A DNA stretch of 64,000 nucleotides, from the NCBI GenBank assembly GCA_016932335.1, contig JAFGCZ010000005.1, positions 23,440-87,439 on the forward strand, read 5' to 3'. The position numbers were made by a program, and so were the translations under genes. The notes under the pieces were generated by a model. It had not been told where the DNA came from. It ran no database searches and was given only the letters and a program-made list of their open reading frames with translations. This DNA comes from Opitutales bacterium. GTDB lineage: Bacteria; Verrucomicrobiota; Verrucomicrobiia; Opitutales; Oceanipulchritudinaceae. This document shows, one piece after another, positions 35,879-44,670 of the stretch (position 1 is its first letter; each line of letters opens with the position of its first letter).

Positions 35879-36877
35879 TTAATCCACCTTTTTCACCGCA
35901 TTATAAAGGGTCTTTTTCAACTCGCTGACACCGTCTTCAGACAAACAGGAAATCGGGTAAACAGAAACACCGGGAAACTCCTTAATAAATTCACTAAACT
36001 TTTCTGGCGCATCAGGTTCATCCATTTTATTGGCTGCTACATAAATATCTTTTTTCAATAAATCAGGAGAATAGGCATCCAACTCAAATAACAAATCCTT
36101 GTAATCATCCAACGGATTGCGTCCGTCAGTGCCCTGCATATCAATGATCAATAACAATGCCTTACAGCGTTCAATATGCCGCAAAAAGCGATGTCCCAGA
36201 CCTTTATTCTCGTGGGCTCCCTTAATCAGACCTGGAATATCTGCAAGCGTAATACGATCATAGAGTTCCGGATAAAGAACAACTCCAACATTTGGTTGAA
36301 GCGTAGTAAATGGGTATGCAGCCGTTTTGGGCCGAGCAGACGTAATCAGATTCGTCAACGTAGATTTGCCAGCATTGGGAAATCCAACCAAACCAATATC
36401 TGCAATAGTTTTCAGGACAAAAGCAAACTCTCCGCGCTCTCCTGGAAGACCTTCCTTAAATTGAGTCGGAGCCTGATTAATACTGGATTTAAAATGAGTA
36501 TTACCCCAACCGCCGCTGCCTCCTTTAAGGAGAACAAACTCCTCTTCATGTCCGGTAATTTCTGCAATCACCTCACCGGTTTCAAGATTGGTTACAACTG
36601 TTCCCAATGGTATTTTCAAAACACAATCTGATCCAGATCGTCCAGTTTTAACACGCCCCTTACCTTTTTCACCACTTTCAGCTTCGGCGTGAGGCTTAAA
36701 ATAGTATTGACGAAGATCTCCCACGTTTTCATCTCCACGCAAAATCACATTTCCTCCGTTGCCACCATCTCCTCCATCAGGACCTCCATGCGGAAGATAT
36801 TTTTCTCTGCGGAATCCGGCGCATCCGTTGCCGCCGTCTCCGGCCTTCAATTTCACTTTTACTTCGTCAACAAACAT
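35879..36877 (-). CDS. obgE: GTPase Obg/CgtA
   Basis: Ribosome-associated GTPase involved in large-subunit assembly and stress control. The 332-residue protein has the glycine-rich Obg fold (K-A-G-D-G-G-N-G-C, G-G-x-G-G-x-G-G-N repeats, 1-155). The G domain follows with G1 G-F-P-N-A-G-K-S-T (165-172), D-I-P-G-L (G3) and N-K-M-D (G4). The C-terminal OCT extension seen in some species is absent. The unusual operon starts 84 bases downstream; co-transcription is possible. Confidence 0.95.
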   Translation of the reverse strand: MFVDEVKVKLKAGDGGNGCAGFRREKYLPHGGPDGGDGGNGGNVILRGDENVGDLRQYYFKPHAEAESGEKGKGRVKTGRSGSDCVLKIPLGTVVTNLETGEVIAEITGHEEEFVLLKGGSGGWGNTHFKSSINQAPTQFKEGLPGERGEFAFVLKTIADIGLVGFPNAGKSTLTNLITSARPKTAAYPFTTLQPNVGVVLYPELYDRITLADIPGLIKGAHENKGLGHRFLRHIERCKALLLIIDMQGTDGRNPLDDYKDLLFELDAYSPDLLKKDIYVAANKMDEPDAPEKFSEFIKEFPGVSVYPISCLSEDGVSELKKTLYNAVKKVD

Positions 36878-37148
36878 ACATTATCCTTCTTATGCGGCCA
36901 CTATGTGGGTGTGAACAGGAAAACCAAGCAAAATACACGAATTTGTTTTCAATGTAAATCAAGCAATAGTAAAAGCTTTACCTATATTTTACATATTGCT
37001 TAACTGGTAAATTAATATAGATCAGGACTCTGGGCTTGCCTATCGCATGCAAAATAAGTATAGCGAAGACTCCATTCCTAAAAATCTCGATCGGAATCTC
37101 ACATTTTTTTTACACCGTATTTGAGGTAATCACGTCTGCTGCACGCAA

Positions 37149-39407
37149 ATGTCCTATAAAGCCCGTATTCTAACGCTCACTTTTTTCTGCTGTTCACTTG
37201 CCCTACTGATCACCGGTTCTGTTCTCATTGGATTCAGTATCATTCAAATGCGGCATAAAGCAGAGGAAATGCTCCGCTATCAAGTAGAGACTACGTTTCC
37301 AGATATCCAAAAAGCTTTTCTCGAGCATAACACTGAATCAGCCGTCTTTACTCTAGAAGCACTCTCTCGAGATGAAACGATTGCAGATGTTATAGTAACA
37401 CTCCCCAATGGGGATTTATTTGCTGTAGCTCCCAGATTCTCTCATGTAAAGCGTAGAACACCCATTTTTCGTAAGGAAGAAACAATAGATAAACGCTGGA
37501 ATTCGCTCGCCATATCCTTTCCAATTTCCTCCAACGAAGAAAACCTCGCAAACCTCTATGTTGCTCGTTCACTCAACGACATTAACAAACAGGCATTGAT
37601 ACTCGCCGCTATCTTTGCAGGAACCGGGCTCTTCTCCACCTTACTCTGTTTACTGATTGCCCGAGGATCTTTCAAAAAATTGCTCAACCAGGTCTACGAA
37701 TTACTCAACGTAACCAAACGAGTTATAAAAGACAGAGACACGACAATTCGTGCTCGGCGCTTTTCCAATGATGAAATGGGCGCATTGACGAATGCGTTCA
37801 ATCTGATGCTCTCAGAGCTCAACCTACAGACAAAAGAGCTGAAAATCAGCGAAAGCCGCTGTCGTCAGTTTTTTGATTTAGGCATCGTCGGGATGGCCAT
37901 TCTGGATGCAGGCTGGCGATGGGAACGCCTGAACGATCGCTTCTGCGAACTCCTTGAATACGCTCAGGATGAATTGCTTGATATGACATGGATCGAGTTG
38001 ATCCATCCCGATGAAGTTCATATTACCGGCAATAAAATAGCCAGTATCCAGAGAAATGAGTCCAACGGCTACCAAATGGACCAACGCCTACGCCGCAAAG
38101 ACGGAAGTTTCATCACCATCGAAACATCTCTCTGCTGTCTCAGAGACGAAACCGGGCGCATTTCCAACTACTACATCCTCATTCAGGACATTTCCAGCCG
38201 TAAAGAAGCAGAGGAAAAGCAAAAAGCCGCCATTCTTAAGGCAGAAACAGCCAATAAAGCAAAAGATGAATTCCTGGCAGTAATGAGCCATGAACTGAGA
38301 ACTCCCATGAATTCAATCGTGGGCTTCTCTCAGCTGTTGGAGGGAGAATTGGATGCAACGGTTATCAAAGAGTACACTTCGTTAATTCAAAAAAACAGTG
38401 CCGACCTACTTGCTCTAATTGAAAAGATTTTAGATTATACGCGCTTCTCTGCCTCTGCTTACGTTTGTGAAATGGGGCCATTTGAACCATACACAGAGGC
38501 CGCTTGCATTCTTGATGCGCACTCCAATCACGGGAAGCCCATCCAAATGAAACTTGAGGTGGATTCAATCATTCCCCAATGCATTGAGTCCGACCCAGTC
38601 TTCCTGAGACAAATCTTAAATAATCTGCTGCAAAATGCAGTCAAATTTACAGATTCGGGAAATATAAGTCTTCACATCAGTGCATCCCCAATTGCCGGGA
38701 AAGAAGACGCCTATACGATGACGTTCAAGGTTGCTGACACTGGAATAGGTATTCCCGATGATAAATTGGCGATTGTCTTTGAACCCTTTCGCCAGGCGGA
38801 CTCTTCCTTTACTAGAAAATATGGTGGAACGGGGCTTGGGCTTGCCATCGGTCAAATGCTGGCAAACCAGCTCGGGGGAGAGATCTTTGCCAAGAGCAAA
38901 ACGGGAGAAGGTTCCGTATTCACCCTCACCTTCCCCTGTAAGGCAATCTACAATATTGACCCAATTACGGCAGAGACAGACCTTTTTATCAACCATCAGG
39001 GCAACCCCAACAACAAAAGTGTAATCTGTGCGGAAGACGAACCTTCAAATCAATTGTTGATTCGGGCATTGCTCAAAAAAGCTAAAATCAATCACTGCGT
39101 CGTTTCCGATGGTGTTCAGTTGGTGGATAAACTGTCTAAAAACCACTACGACGTAGTTCTTATGGATGTTCATATGCCCAATATGAACGGCTGGGAAGCT
39201 ACCCGTAAAATCCGTGAAGGAGTTGCCGGAGTCGAGAATGCCAACATTCACATCATAGGGGTAACAGCCGTTGCCCAATCCGGAGATAGAGAACGTTGCC
39301 TGGCAATAGGAATGAATGATTACCTGAGTAAGCCTCTTGAGCTGGATCATTTACTCAAGGCTATTGATAAAGCTCCTAAACACAAAACCGCGTCTAAGGT
39401 AAAATGA
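37149..39407 (+). CDS. Hybrid sensor histidine kinase (HAMP-PAS-HisKA-HATPase-REC)
   Basis: A 752-residue membrane sensor. Transmembrane segments lie at about 9-30 and 155-173, bracketing a periplasmic sensor. HAMP follows (about 175-230), then PAS/PAC (235-355). HisKA has the phospho-His in M-S-H-E-L-R-T-P-M-N. The ATPase boxes are N-N-L-L-Q-N-A-V-K-F, D-T-G-I-G-I-P and G-G-T-G-L-G-L-A. A C-terminal receiver contains V-L-M-D-V-H-M-P-N-M-N-G. It is transcribed alone, divergent from obgE, with a 271-base gap upstream that holds no other gene. It could signal to the receivers at 33282-35794, but that link is only positional. Confidence 0.9.
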   Translation: MSYKARILTLTFFCCSLALLITGSVLIGFSIIQMRHKAEEMLRYQVETTFPDIQKAFLEHNTESAVFTLEALSRDETIADVIVTLPNGDLFAVAPRFSHVKRRTPIFRKEETIDKRWNSLAISFPISSNEENLANLYVARSLNDINKQALILAAIFAGTGLFSTLLCLLIARGSFKKLLNQVYELLNVTKRVIKDRDTTIRARRFSNDEMGALTNAFNLMLSELNLQTKELKISESRCRQFFDLGIVGMAILDAGWRWERLNDRFCELLEYAQDELLDMTWIELIHPDEVHITGNKIASIQRNESNGYQMDQRLRRKDGSFITIETSLCCLRDETGRISNYYILIQDISSRKEAEEKQKAAILKAETANKAKDEFLAVMSHELRTPMNSIVGFSQLLEGELDATVIKEYTSLIQKNSADLLALIEKILDYTRFSASAYVCEMGPFEPYTEAACILDAHSNHGKPIQMKLEVDSIIPQCIESDPVFLRQILNNLLQNAVKFTDSGNISLHISASPIAGKEDAYTMTFKVADTGIGIPDDKLAIVFEPFRQADSSFTRKYGGTGLGLAIGQMLANQLGGEIFAKSKTGEGSVFTLTFPCKAIYNIDPITAETDLFINHQGNPNNKSVICAEDEPSNQLLIRALLKKAKINHCVVSDGVQLVDKLSKNHYDVVLMDVHMPNMNGWEATRKIREGVAGVENANIHIIGVTAVAQSGDRERCLAIGMNDYLSKPLELDHLLKAIDKAPKHKTASKVK

Positions 39408-39483
39408 GATAACACCGGCTTCATCATTTCGAGTCTTGCATGGTATGCCGCATTTCATGTAGTGCTTAGGAAAATCGAATACT

Positions 39484-41001
39484 ATGGCAAAACAACCGAA
39501 GACCGCAATCTCCCCTACTCGCAACGAAGACTATCCCGAATGGTACCAGCAAGTCGTAAAAGCTGCTGACCTAGCAGAAAACTCACCCGTCAGGGGTTGT
39601 ATGGTTATCAAACCATGGGGATACACGATTTGGGAAAACATTCAGAAACATCTGGACCGAATGTTCAAAGATAGCGGACACGTCAACGCCTACTTCCCTT
39701 TATTTATCCCCAAAAAGTATCTCGAAAAGGAAGCCGCTCACGTGGACGGTTTTGCTAAGGAATGTGCGGTAGTAACCCATTCCAGACTCGAAGATGATGG
39801 GACTGGAAAACTGGTTCCGGCAAGTCCACTTGAAGAACCTCTCATTGTTCGCCCAACGTCAGAAACCATCATCGGAGAAATGTATGCAAAGTGGGTGCAA
39901 AGTTACAGAGACCTCCCCATCCTCATCAATCAATGGGCCAACGTTGTCCGTTGGGAAATGAGAACACGTCTTTTTCTGCGTACGGCGGAGTTCCTCTGGC
40001 AGGAAGGTCATACCGCTCATGCCAACAGCGAAGAAGCTTGGGAGGAAACCCGTAAGATGCTTGATGTTTATGCGACTTTTAGTCGCGATTATATGGCCAT
40101 GCCTGTAATTCAGGGAGAAAAGTCAGCATCTGAACGCTTCCCGGGAGCTGTATCGACTCTCTGCATCGAAGCCATGATGCAGGACAGAAAAGCCCTTCAG
40201 GCAGGCACAAGCCACTTCCTCGGACAAAACTTCTCCAAGGCTTCCAATATTCAATTCCAAAGCGAAGCAGGAGAACTTGAATATGCCTGGACAACATCCT
40301 GGGGCGTTTCCACGCGGCTAGTCGGTGGTCTTATTATGACCCACGGCGACGATGATGGCCTAATCTGTCCTCCGCGTCTGGCACCACAGCATGTGGTTAT
40401 CCTCCCTATCATCAACAAAGAAGAAACACGCACTCAAGTCCTTGAATTCTGTGAGCGCCTTCGCCAACGTCTGCGCTCTCTACGCTGGCACGACGATCCC
40501 GTGGAAGTTCATGTCGATGCACGCGATATTCGAGGAGGAGAAAAGAGCTGGCAATGGGTCAAGAAAGGTGTTCCTCTCAGGATTGAAGTGGGGCCTCGCG
40601 ACATCGAAAATAATTCCGTATTCATGGCCCGCCGGGATACCGGAGAAAAAAAATCCATTTCTGTTGATGAATTTGTTGGGAACATCGGAACGATTCTGGA
40701 CAACATTCAGGACACCCTCTACCAGAGGGCTCTGGCTTTCAGAACAGAAAACACCCACAAAATCGACAGCAAGGCTGATTTCTACAACTTCTTTACTCCT
40801 GAAAATCAAGAAAAACCGGAAATTCATGGCGGCTTTGCCTTAGCCCACTGGGATGGCTCTGCCGAAGTTGAAGAACAATTGAAGAAAGACTTAAAAGTCA
40901 CCATCCGATGCATTCCTTTTGAGGGAGAAAAAGTCCCGGGAAAATGCATTATCAGCGGAAGACCCAGTGCCGGTCGTGTTATTTTTGGGAAGTCCTACTA
41001 A
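39484..41001 (+). CDS. proS: Prolyl-tRNA synthetase, archaeal/eukaryote-type
   Basis: Class II synthetase charging tRNA-Pro. At 505 residues, with the opening P-E-W-Y-Q-Q-V-V-K-A-A-D-L-A-E and no editing insertion between motifs 2 and 3, it is the archaeal/eukaryote-like ProS rather than the long bacterial form. Motif 2 (R-W-E-M-R-T-R-L-F-L-R-T-A-E-F-L-W-Q-E-G-H-T) and the C-terminal region ending in K-S-Y support this. This type occurs in many bacteria, including several PVC groups. It ends 7 bases from the convergent kinase gene. Confidence 0.94.
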   Translation: MAKQPKTAISPTRNEDYPEWYQQVVKAADLAENSPVRGCMVIKPWGYTIWENIQKHLDRMFKDSGHVNAYFPLFIPKKYLEKEAAHVDGFAKECAVVTHSRLEDDGTGKLVPASPLEEPLIVRPTSETIIGEMYAKWVQSYRDLPILINQWANVVRWEMRTRLFLRTAEFLWQEGHTAHANSEEAWEETRKMLDVYATFSRDYMAMPVIQGEKSASERFPGAVSTLCIEAMMQDRKALQAGTSHFLGQNFSKASNIQFQSEAGELEYAWTTSWGVSTRLVGGLIMTHGDDDGLICPPRLAPQHVVILPIINKEETRTQVLEFCERLRQRLRSLRWHDDPVEVHVDARDIRGGEKSWQWVKKGVPLRIEVGPRDIENNSVFMARRDTGEKKSISVDEFVGNIGTILDNIQDTLYQRALAFRTENTHKIDSKADFYNFFTPENQEKPEIHGGFALAHWDGSAEVEEQLKKDLKVTIRCIPFEGEKVPGKCIISGRPSAGRVIFGKSY

Positions 41002-41008
41002 AGGCTTT

Positions 41009-42472
41009 TCAAAGCATATTTGCCTGTGAGGCATGGTCGAGATCCCTCAGTTTAAGAAACAGAGGGATCTCGACTTTAAATATGCTTCCTTTTCCGGGCT
41101 TACTCTCGCACCAAACCTTACCCTGGTGTAGTTCCACAATTGTTTTTACGATAGATAAACCGAGCCCGGTGGACGACTCTCCTCCGGTAGGTCTGGCAGA
41201 TAACTTTTGAAAACGGCCAAACAGCTTGGGCATATCTTTCTCAGAAATACCGGGACCATGATCTTTCACCGAGAACAGGACCATATCACTACCGGCATGT
41301 TGAAGTTGAACCGTTACTTCACTTCCTTTTGGACTGTATTTAACAGCATTGCTGACTAAATTGTCCATGACCTCGCGTATTTTGGGGCCATCAATCGGAG
41401 CTAAAATATTACCATCAGTAAGATAATTTATACGAATCGATTTTTCATCCGCGTGATTTTGATTCAATCGAACAACATGCAGAGCGATTTTCTCCATATC
41501 TTGCAGTTTACGATCCAGAAAGAGAGAGCCGTGCTCCAATGCTTCAGAATTCAACGTTGCCGTAATAATTTCCGACATGTGATCTGCGGATGATTGAATA
41601 AAGGAAATCATCTCATCATATTCTGCATGCTTTGCTTCCTTTAAATCGGCGTCATCTTTGAGCATATCACGCAAGATGGAGGCAATACCGGAAACTCCAT
41701 TCAAAGGGTTTTTTAAGTCGTGTGCCGCCATGCTCAAAAACTCGCTTTTTAGCTGATTCAGTTTTGACAGGTGATGATTTTTATCCTCCAGAATCTGATT
41801 CACCTCAAAGAGTTGAGAACTCAGATCCTGCGCATTTTGATGCGCCTGCATCATCTCCTCCTGAGCCTCCTTCTGGTCGGTAATATCTATTAGCACTCCT
41901 GTAAAAAGGATATCCCCATCAGAAGAATACTGTGGCGTGGCAAACCCGCGAATCCATTTAAAATCCATTTGATCAATCAGAATACGACCTTCGTAAGACC
42001 ATTTGGTAAATTCTCGGGCCGCAACTTTGAAAGAAGCAAGAAACGCCGACTCATCTCTGTCAAATAGGTTCAAATGCTTCCAATTGGTCAAAACATCATT
42101 TGCATTGAAACCGAATAAAACCTTACTCCGATCACTACAATAACGAAATCTACTTTTCCCTTTCTCGCTTTGTATCCACTGAAAAACAACTCCTGGGAGA
42201 TTCTCAGCAATCGCATGATTCTGATCACGTTGCTCCTCTAACATCAGAATATCTGCTTTGTGACTGAGGTAGCGAAAAACAAATACACCGGTAAGCATTC
42301 CTGAGGTAATAAACACAAGAAAAACAACTCCGATAAAGAGCATCGAATTCCACCGCGATCCATACTGTGCATACAATAGCGTACTAACATTCAAGGCAGT
42401 GAGTGCCAAAGCAAAGGCACTACCTCCTAGTATGGAATACAATAATCGCTTGGATTGGGGCTTCTGCATCAC
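41009..42472 (-). CDS. PAS-domain sensor histidine kinase
   Basis: A 487-residue kinase with two closely spaced N-terminal membrane segments (about 13-34 and 42-66), a PAS/PAC domain (about 85-200) and a short coiled segment. HisKA has the A-A-H-D-L-K-N-P-L-N-G phospho-His box, and the HATPase has D-N-L-V-S-N-A-V-K-Y-S, D-H-G-P-G-I and S-T-G-L-G-L-S-I-V. No receiver or partner gene adjoins. Its last codons contain a long perfect inverted repeat (separate entry). Confidence 0.9.
   Translation of the reverse strand: MMQKPQSKRLLYSILGGSAFALALTALNVSTLLYAQYGSRWNSMLFIGVVFLVFITSGMLTGVFVFRYLSHKADILMLEEQRDQNHAIAENLPGVVFQWIQSEKGKSRFRYCSDRSKVLFGFNANDVLTNWKHLNLFDRDESAFLASFKVAAREFTKWSYEGRILIDQMDFKWIRGFATPQYSSDGDILFTGVLIDITDQKEAQEEMMQAHQNAQDLSSQLFEVNQILEDKNHHLSKLNQLKSEFLSMAAHDLKNPLNGVSGIASILRDMLKDDADLKEAKHAEYDEMISFIQSSADHMSEIITATLNSEALEHGSLFLDRKLQDMEKIALHVVRLNQNHADEKSIRINYLTDGNILAPIDGPKIREVMDNLVSNAVKYSPKGSEVTVQLQHAGSDMVLFSVKDHGPGISEKDMPKLFGRFQKLSARPTGGESSTGLGLSIVKTIVELHQGKVWCESKPGKGSIFKVEIPLFLKLRDLDHASQANML
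41036..41077. terminator. Inverted repeat inside the kinase 3' end, possible proS terminator
   Basis: 41036-41048 and 41062-41074 are perfect 13-base complements (GTCGAGATCCCTC and GAGGGATCTCGAC). After an A-A mismatch, an inner GTTT/AAAC stem closes on a 3-base loop. TTTAAA follows on the plus strand. It begins 34 bases after the proS stop but encodes the kinase segment V-E-I-P-L-F-L-K-L-R-D-L-D on the minus strand. The T-run is weak, so termination is a guess. Confidence 0.5.
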
Positions 42473-42534
42473 ACGGAGAATTTCAATTCAAATTGAAGAA
42501 TTCTGCCTATTGATTCAATCATTTTCTACGTAAT

Positions 42535-42831
42535 TCAACCTAGAACAGGTAGAAGTATATCTGCAAGCGCTTCAGCTATAATCCGGTCCGGATAGCCTGG
42601 ATCCTCCAAAAGACGTTGTCCTTTACAAACCATTTGCTCCCTAATATCAATTTTCTCCGAATCATGAATAACTGCCTGTTTAAGAACAGGTAGACGGGGT
42701 GCTTTCTGCACACTATTCTGATCGGTAGGTTTCATCACATCAATAATATCGACAAGATCAGCTGCAAGTTTAGCAGAATAAACTAAGGGATTCCCTTTTC
42801 TTGTCAAATAACCTACTCTTGCCAGGCCCAT
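42535..42831 (-). CDS. Small protein, FlgM-like C-terminal pattern
   Basis: Unrecognised 98-residue protein. Residues 61-97 (I-D-I-R-E-Q-M-V, then L-L-E-D-P-G-Y-P-D-R-I-I-A-E-A-L-A) loosely follow the FlgM-type pattern (R-x3-V, a short helix, P-x-Y-P, helix). No flagellar gene is in the window, so an anti-sigma-28 role is doubtful. The start at 42831 overlaps the Cdd1-like gene by 19 bases; an internal ATG at 42735 would leave a 66-residue protein containing the whole FlgM-like part. Last gene of the smc-to-here run. Confidence 0.55.
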   Translation of the reverse strand: MGLARVGYLTRKGNPLVYSAKLAADLVDIIDVMKPTDQNSVQKAPRLPVLKQAVIHDSEKIDIREQMVCKGQRLLEDPGYPDRIIAEALADILLPVLG

Positions 42832-43130
42832 GGAGTCAGTTTACTTTGCTCCGGCTCTGGAGTTTCCACATAATAGATTGCCAGCCGAAGCATCCATAAG
42901 CGCTCGGGAGGGATACTATCCCCCTTCAGCTTACGCAAATCCTCGAAAAGAACCTCGGGAGCCCTACCATACAAATCTTCACGCATCTTTATTCCCAGAT
43001 CAATCAAGTCGCGAACCGTCTTCAAATCAATACCAGGAATCCGATTCAAGGGAGACGCCAGTGCCTCATGGTCCACCTTTTTCTTTTTCTTAGGTGCAGA
43101 GTTCTGGAAAAGTTGATTTATCAGGTCCAT
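42813..43130 (-). CDS. Cdd1-like helix-hairpin-helix protein
   Basis: A 105-residue protein. The central part reads as an HhH domain (R-I-P-G-I-D-L-K-T-V-R-D-L-I-D-L-G-I), followed by the E-D-L-x-G-x-x-P-E-x-L-F pattern, and ends in T-P-W-A-W-Q. This layout matches the Cdd1 / 'pathogenicity locus' family (PF11731), whose role is unknown. A lysine-rich N-terminus (P-K-K-K-K-K) would suit nucleic acid contact. It starts 20 bases after the CDF transporter gene. Confidence 0.7.
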   Translation of the reverse strand: MDLINQLFQNSAPKKKKKVDHEALASPLNRIPGIDLKTVRDLIDLGIKMREDLYGRAPEVLFEDLRKLKGDSIPPERLWMLRLAIYYVETPEPEQSKLTPWAWQE

Positions 43131-43150
43131 GGCAAGCGGTCTCCTCTATT

Positions 43151-44053
43151 TCATTTACGATGAATTGTATCATGGGCCTCTTTAGGCTCCAAATGCGTGG
43201 TTACCTGCAGAGGACGATCTAAAATCGACTTGAGGGCAAGCTCAATTTCCGTTGCCAAACGATGCGCTTCAACCAAAGGCATATCATCGTCAAACTGCAG
43301 ATGCACCTCCATCCAATAGGCACTGCCTGCATCACGAAAGCGAAGTGCATGGTAAGTGGCATTCCTCGAGACAGTCTCTACGTCCAAGTGCTTTTTAATG
43401 CACTCCTTGATAGATGGATCGGCAGCATCCATCAAAGCCCTGACACTGGTTCGAATCAACAACCCGCCAGAAACAAGTATGTTAACACCAATAAGAATCC
43501 CACAAACAGGATCCCACCACGTGAATTTAGTCAGTGATATCAAAACAAGCGCTAGAATAACCCCAATACTTGTCCAGCAATCGGCAAGCAAATGCTTCCC
43601 ATTTGCTTCCAGAATAATACTGGAGGTTGCCCTACCTTTGAGGATAAGAACTCTGCCCAGCAGCAAATTAATCAAAACAGAAAAAACTGTAAGCAAAATC
43701 CCGTCGCCCAATGCCGTCAAAGGAACCCCCTGAACCCATTTCCAGATGCTGATAAATATTGAAAAACAACCTGCCAGAGAGATCATGGCTCCCTCAAATC
43801 CGGCGGAAAAGAAACTGATCCGGGCGTGACCGTAAGGGTGATCGCTGTCCGCAGGTTTCATACTGTAGCGCAATGAAAAATTGGCAAAGAACACAGCAAA
43901 CAGATGTACAATCGTTTCGGAAGCATCGCTGATCAGTGCCGCTGACCCCGTCAGAAAGTAGGCTCCGAATTTGATGAACAACATAAAAATGCCTGCCCAT
44001 AATGAAATTCTCATCAGGAGCTGCTGTTGCTTTTGCACAGATTTCTCGGGCAT
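43151..44053 (-). CDS. Cation diffusion facilitator (CDF) family transporter
   Basis: A 300-residue inner-membrane divalent-metal/proton antiporter. Six hydrophobic segments are visible in the first 210 residues. Metal-site motifs are S-D-A-S-E-T-I (helix 2), D-H-P-Y-G-H-A-R (loop) and A-D-C-W-T-S-I-G-V (helix 5). A cytoplasmic C-terminal domain with H-L-x-x-E-V-E-type strands follows. The exact metal (Zn, Fe, Mn, Co) cannot be read. It lies 2 bases after the unknown gene upstream. Confidence 0.9.
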   Translation of the reverse strand: MPEKSVQKQQQLLMRISLWAGIFMLFIKFGAYFLTGSAALISDASETIVHLFAVFFANFSLRYSMKPADSDHPYGHARISFFSAGFEGAMISLAGCFSIFISIWKWVQGVPLTALGDGILLTVFSVLINLLLGRVLILKGRATSSIILEANGKHLLADCWTSIGVILALVLISLTKFTWWDPVCGILIGVNILVSGGLLIRTSVRALMDAADPSIKECIKKHLDVETVSRNATYHALRFRDAGSAYWMEVHLQFDDDMPLVEAHRLATEIELALKSILDRPLQVTTHLEPKEAHDTIHRK

Positions 44054-44055
44054 AA

Positions 44056-44670
44056 TCAGTCTTTTGATTCGGAATCCCGAAGAGATAAGCCGATAGATGC
44101 CTGTCGGCTTATGTTTCTTACTTCAAAAAATAGAGAGTCATCTCGCCCTATATCACCTACTGCACATTGCGCTTTTTCATAAGCCCCCTGCTGCAGATAG
44201 AACTGAGCCAACTGGATCTTAAAGCGGGCAGAATCCGTCGATGTATTCCCATAAAAAAGAAGAAAATGATGCTGCATCCGGGAAAGCCCCAGATCTGAAA
44301 GAGTAGCAAGGAACACCTGCGCCCACAACACGGGAAATCGCCCGTAATCAATGCACCATAATGCGATTGTAAGAAAACGAAGCGGCATTCTTTTCGCCCA
44401 CACCTGCTGCATTTTTGGGAAACAGAGCAAACTCAGCACATCGGCACCGACCCTGCAAAGAGAACGCTTGGGATTGTGTTTACGCCACACCGAAACCTCT
44501 CTGTGCAATTCCAGGCAGCCCGGATATTTTTTCAGATAATAATCCAAGACAATCTTTCTAGCCTTAGAGGAACGTTTGGATTGCAAAAAAAACTGCTCTC
44601 TCGAGTCGAGATCAGCTACCTCCAACTCGGGGATTTGTTGTATTGCATTTATGATGGTTTCAGCTCCCAA
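44056..44670 (-). CDS. Unrecognised 204-residue protein, helical C-terminus
   Basis: I do not recognise this protein. It is largely helical. The middle is hydrophobic and aromatic (F-L-T-I-A-L-W-C-I-D-Y-G-R-F-P-V-L-W-A), which could be a membrane-associated helix. The C-terminal 60 residues (I-Q-L-A-Q-F-Y-L-Q-Q-G-A-Y-E-K-A-Q-C-A) look like a single TPR-type helical hairpin. The start overlaps the glmM stop by 11 bases, so it is translated with glmM. No signal peptide is present. Confidence 0.6.
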   Translation of the reverse strand: MGAETIINAIQQIPELEVADLDSREQFFLQSKRSSKARKIVLDYYLKKYPGCLELHREVSVWRKHNPKRSLCRVGADVLSLLCFPKMQQVWAKRMPLRFLTIALWCIDYGRFPVLWAQVFLATLSDLGLSRMQHHFLLFYGNTSTDSARFKIQLAQFYLQQGAYEKAQCAVGDIGRDDSLFFEVRNISRQASIGLSLRDSESKD

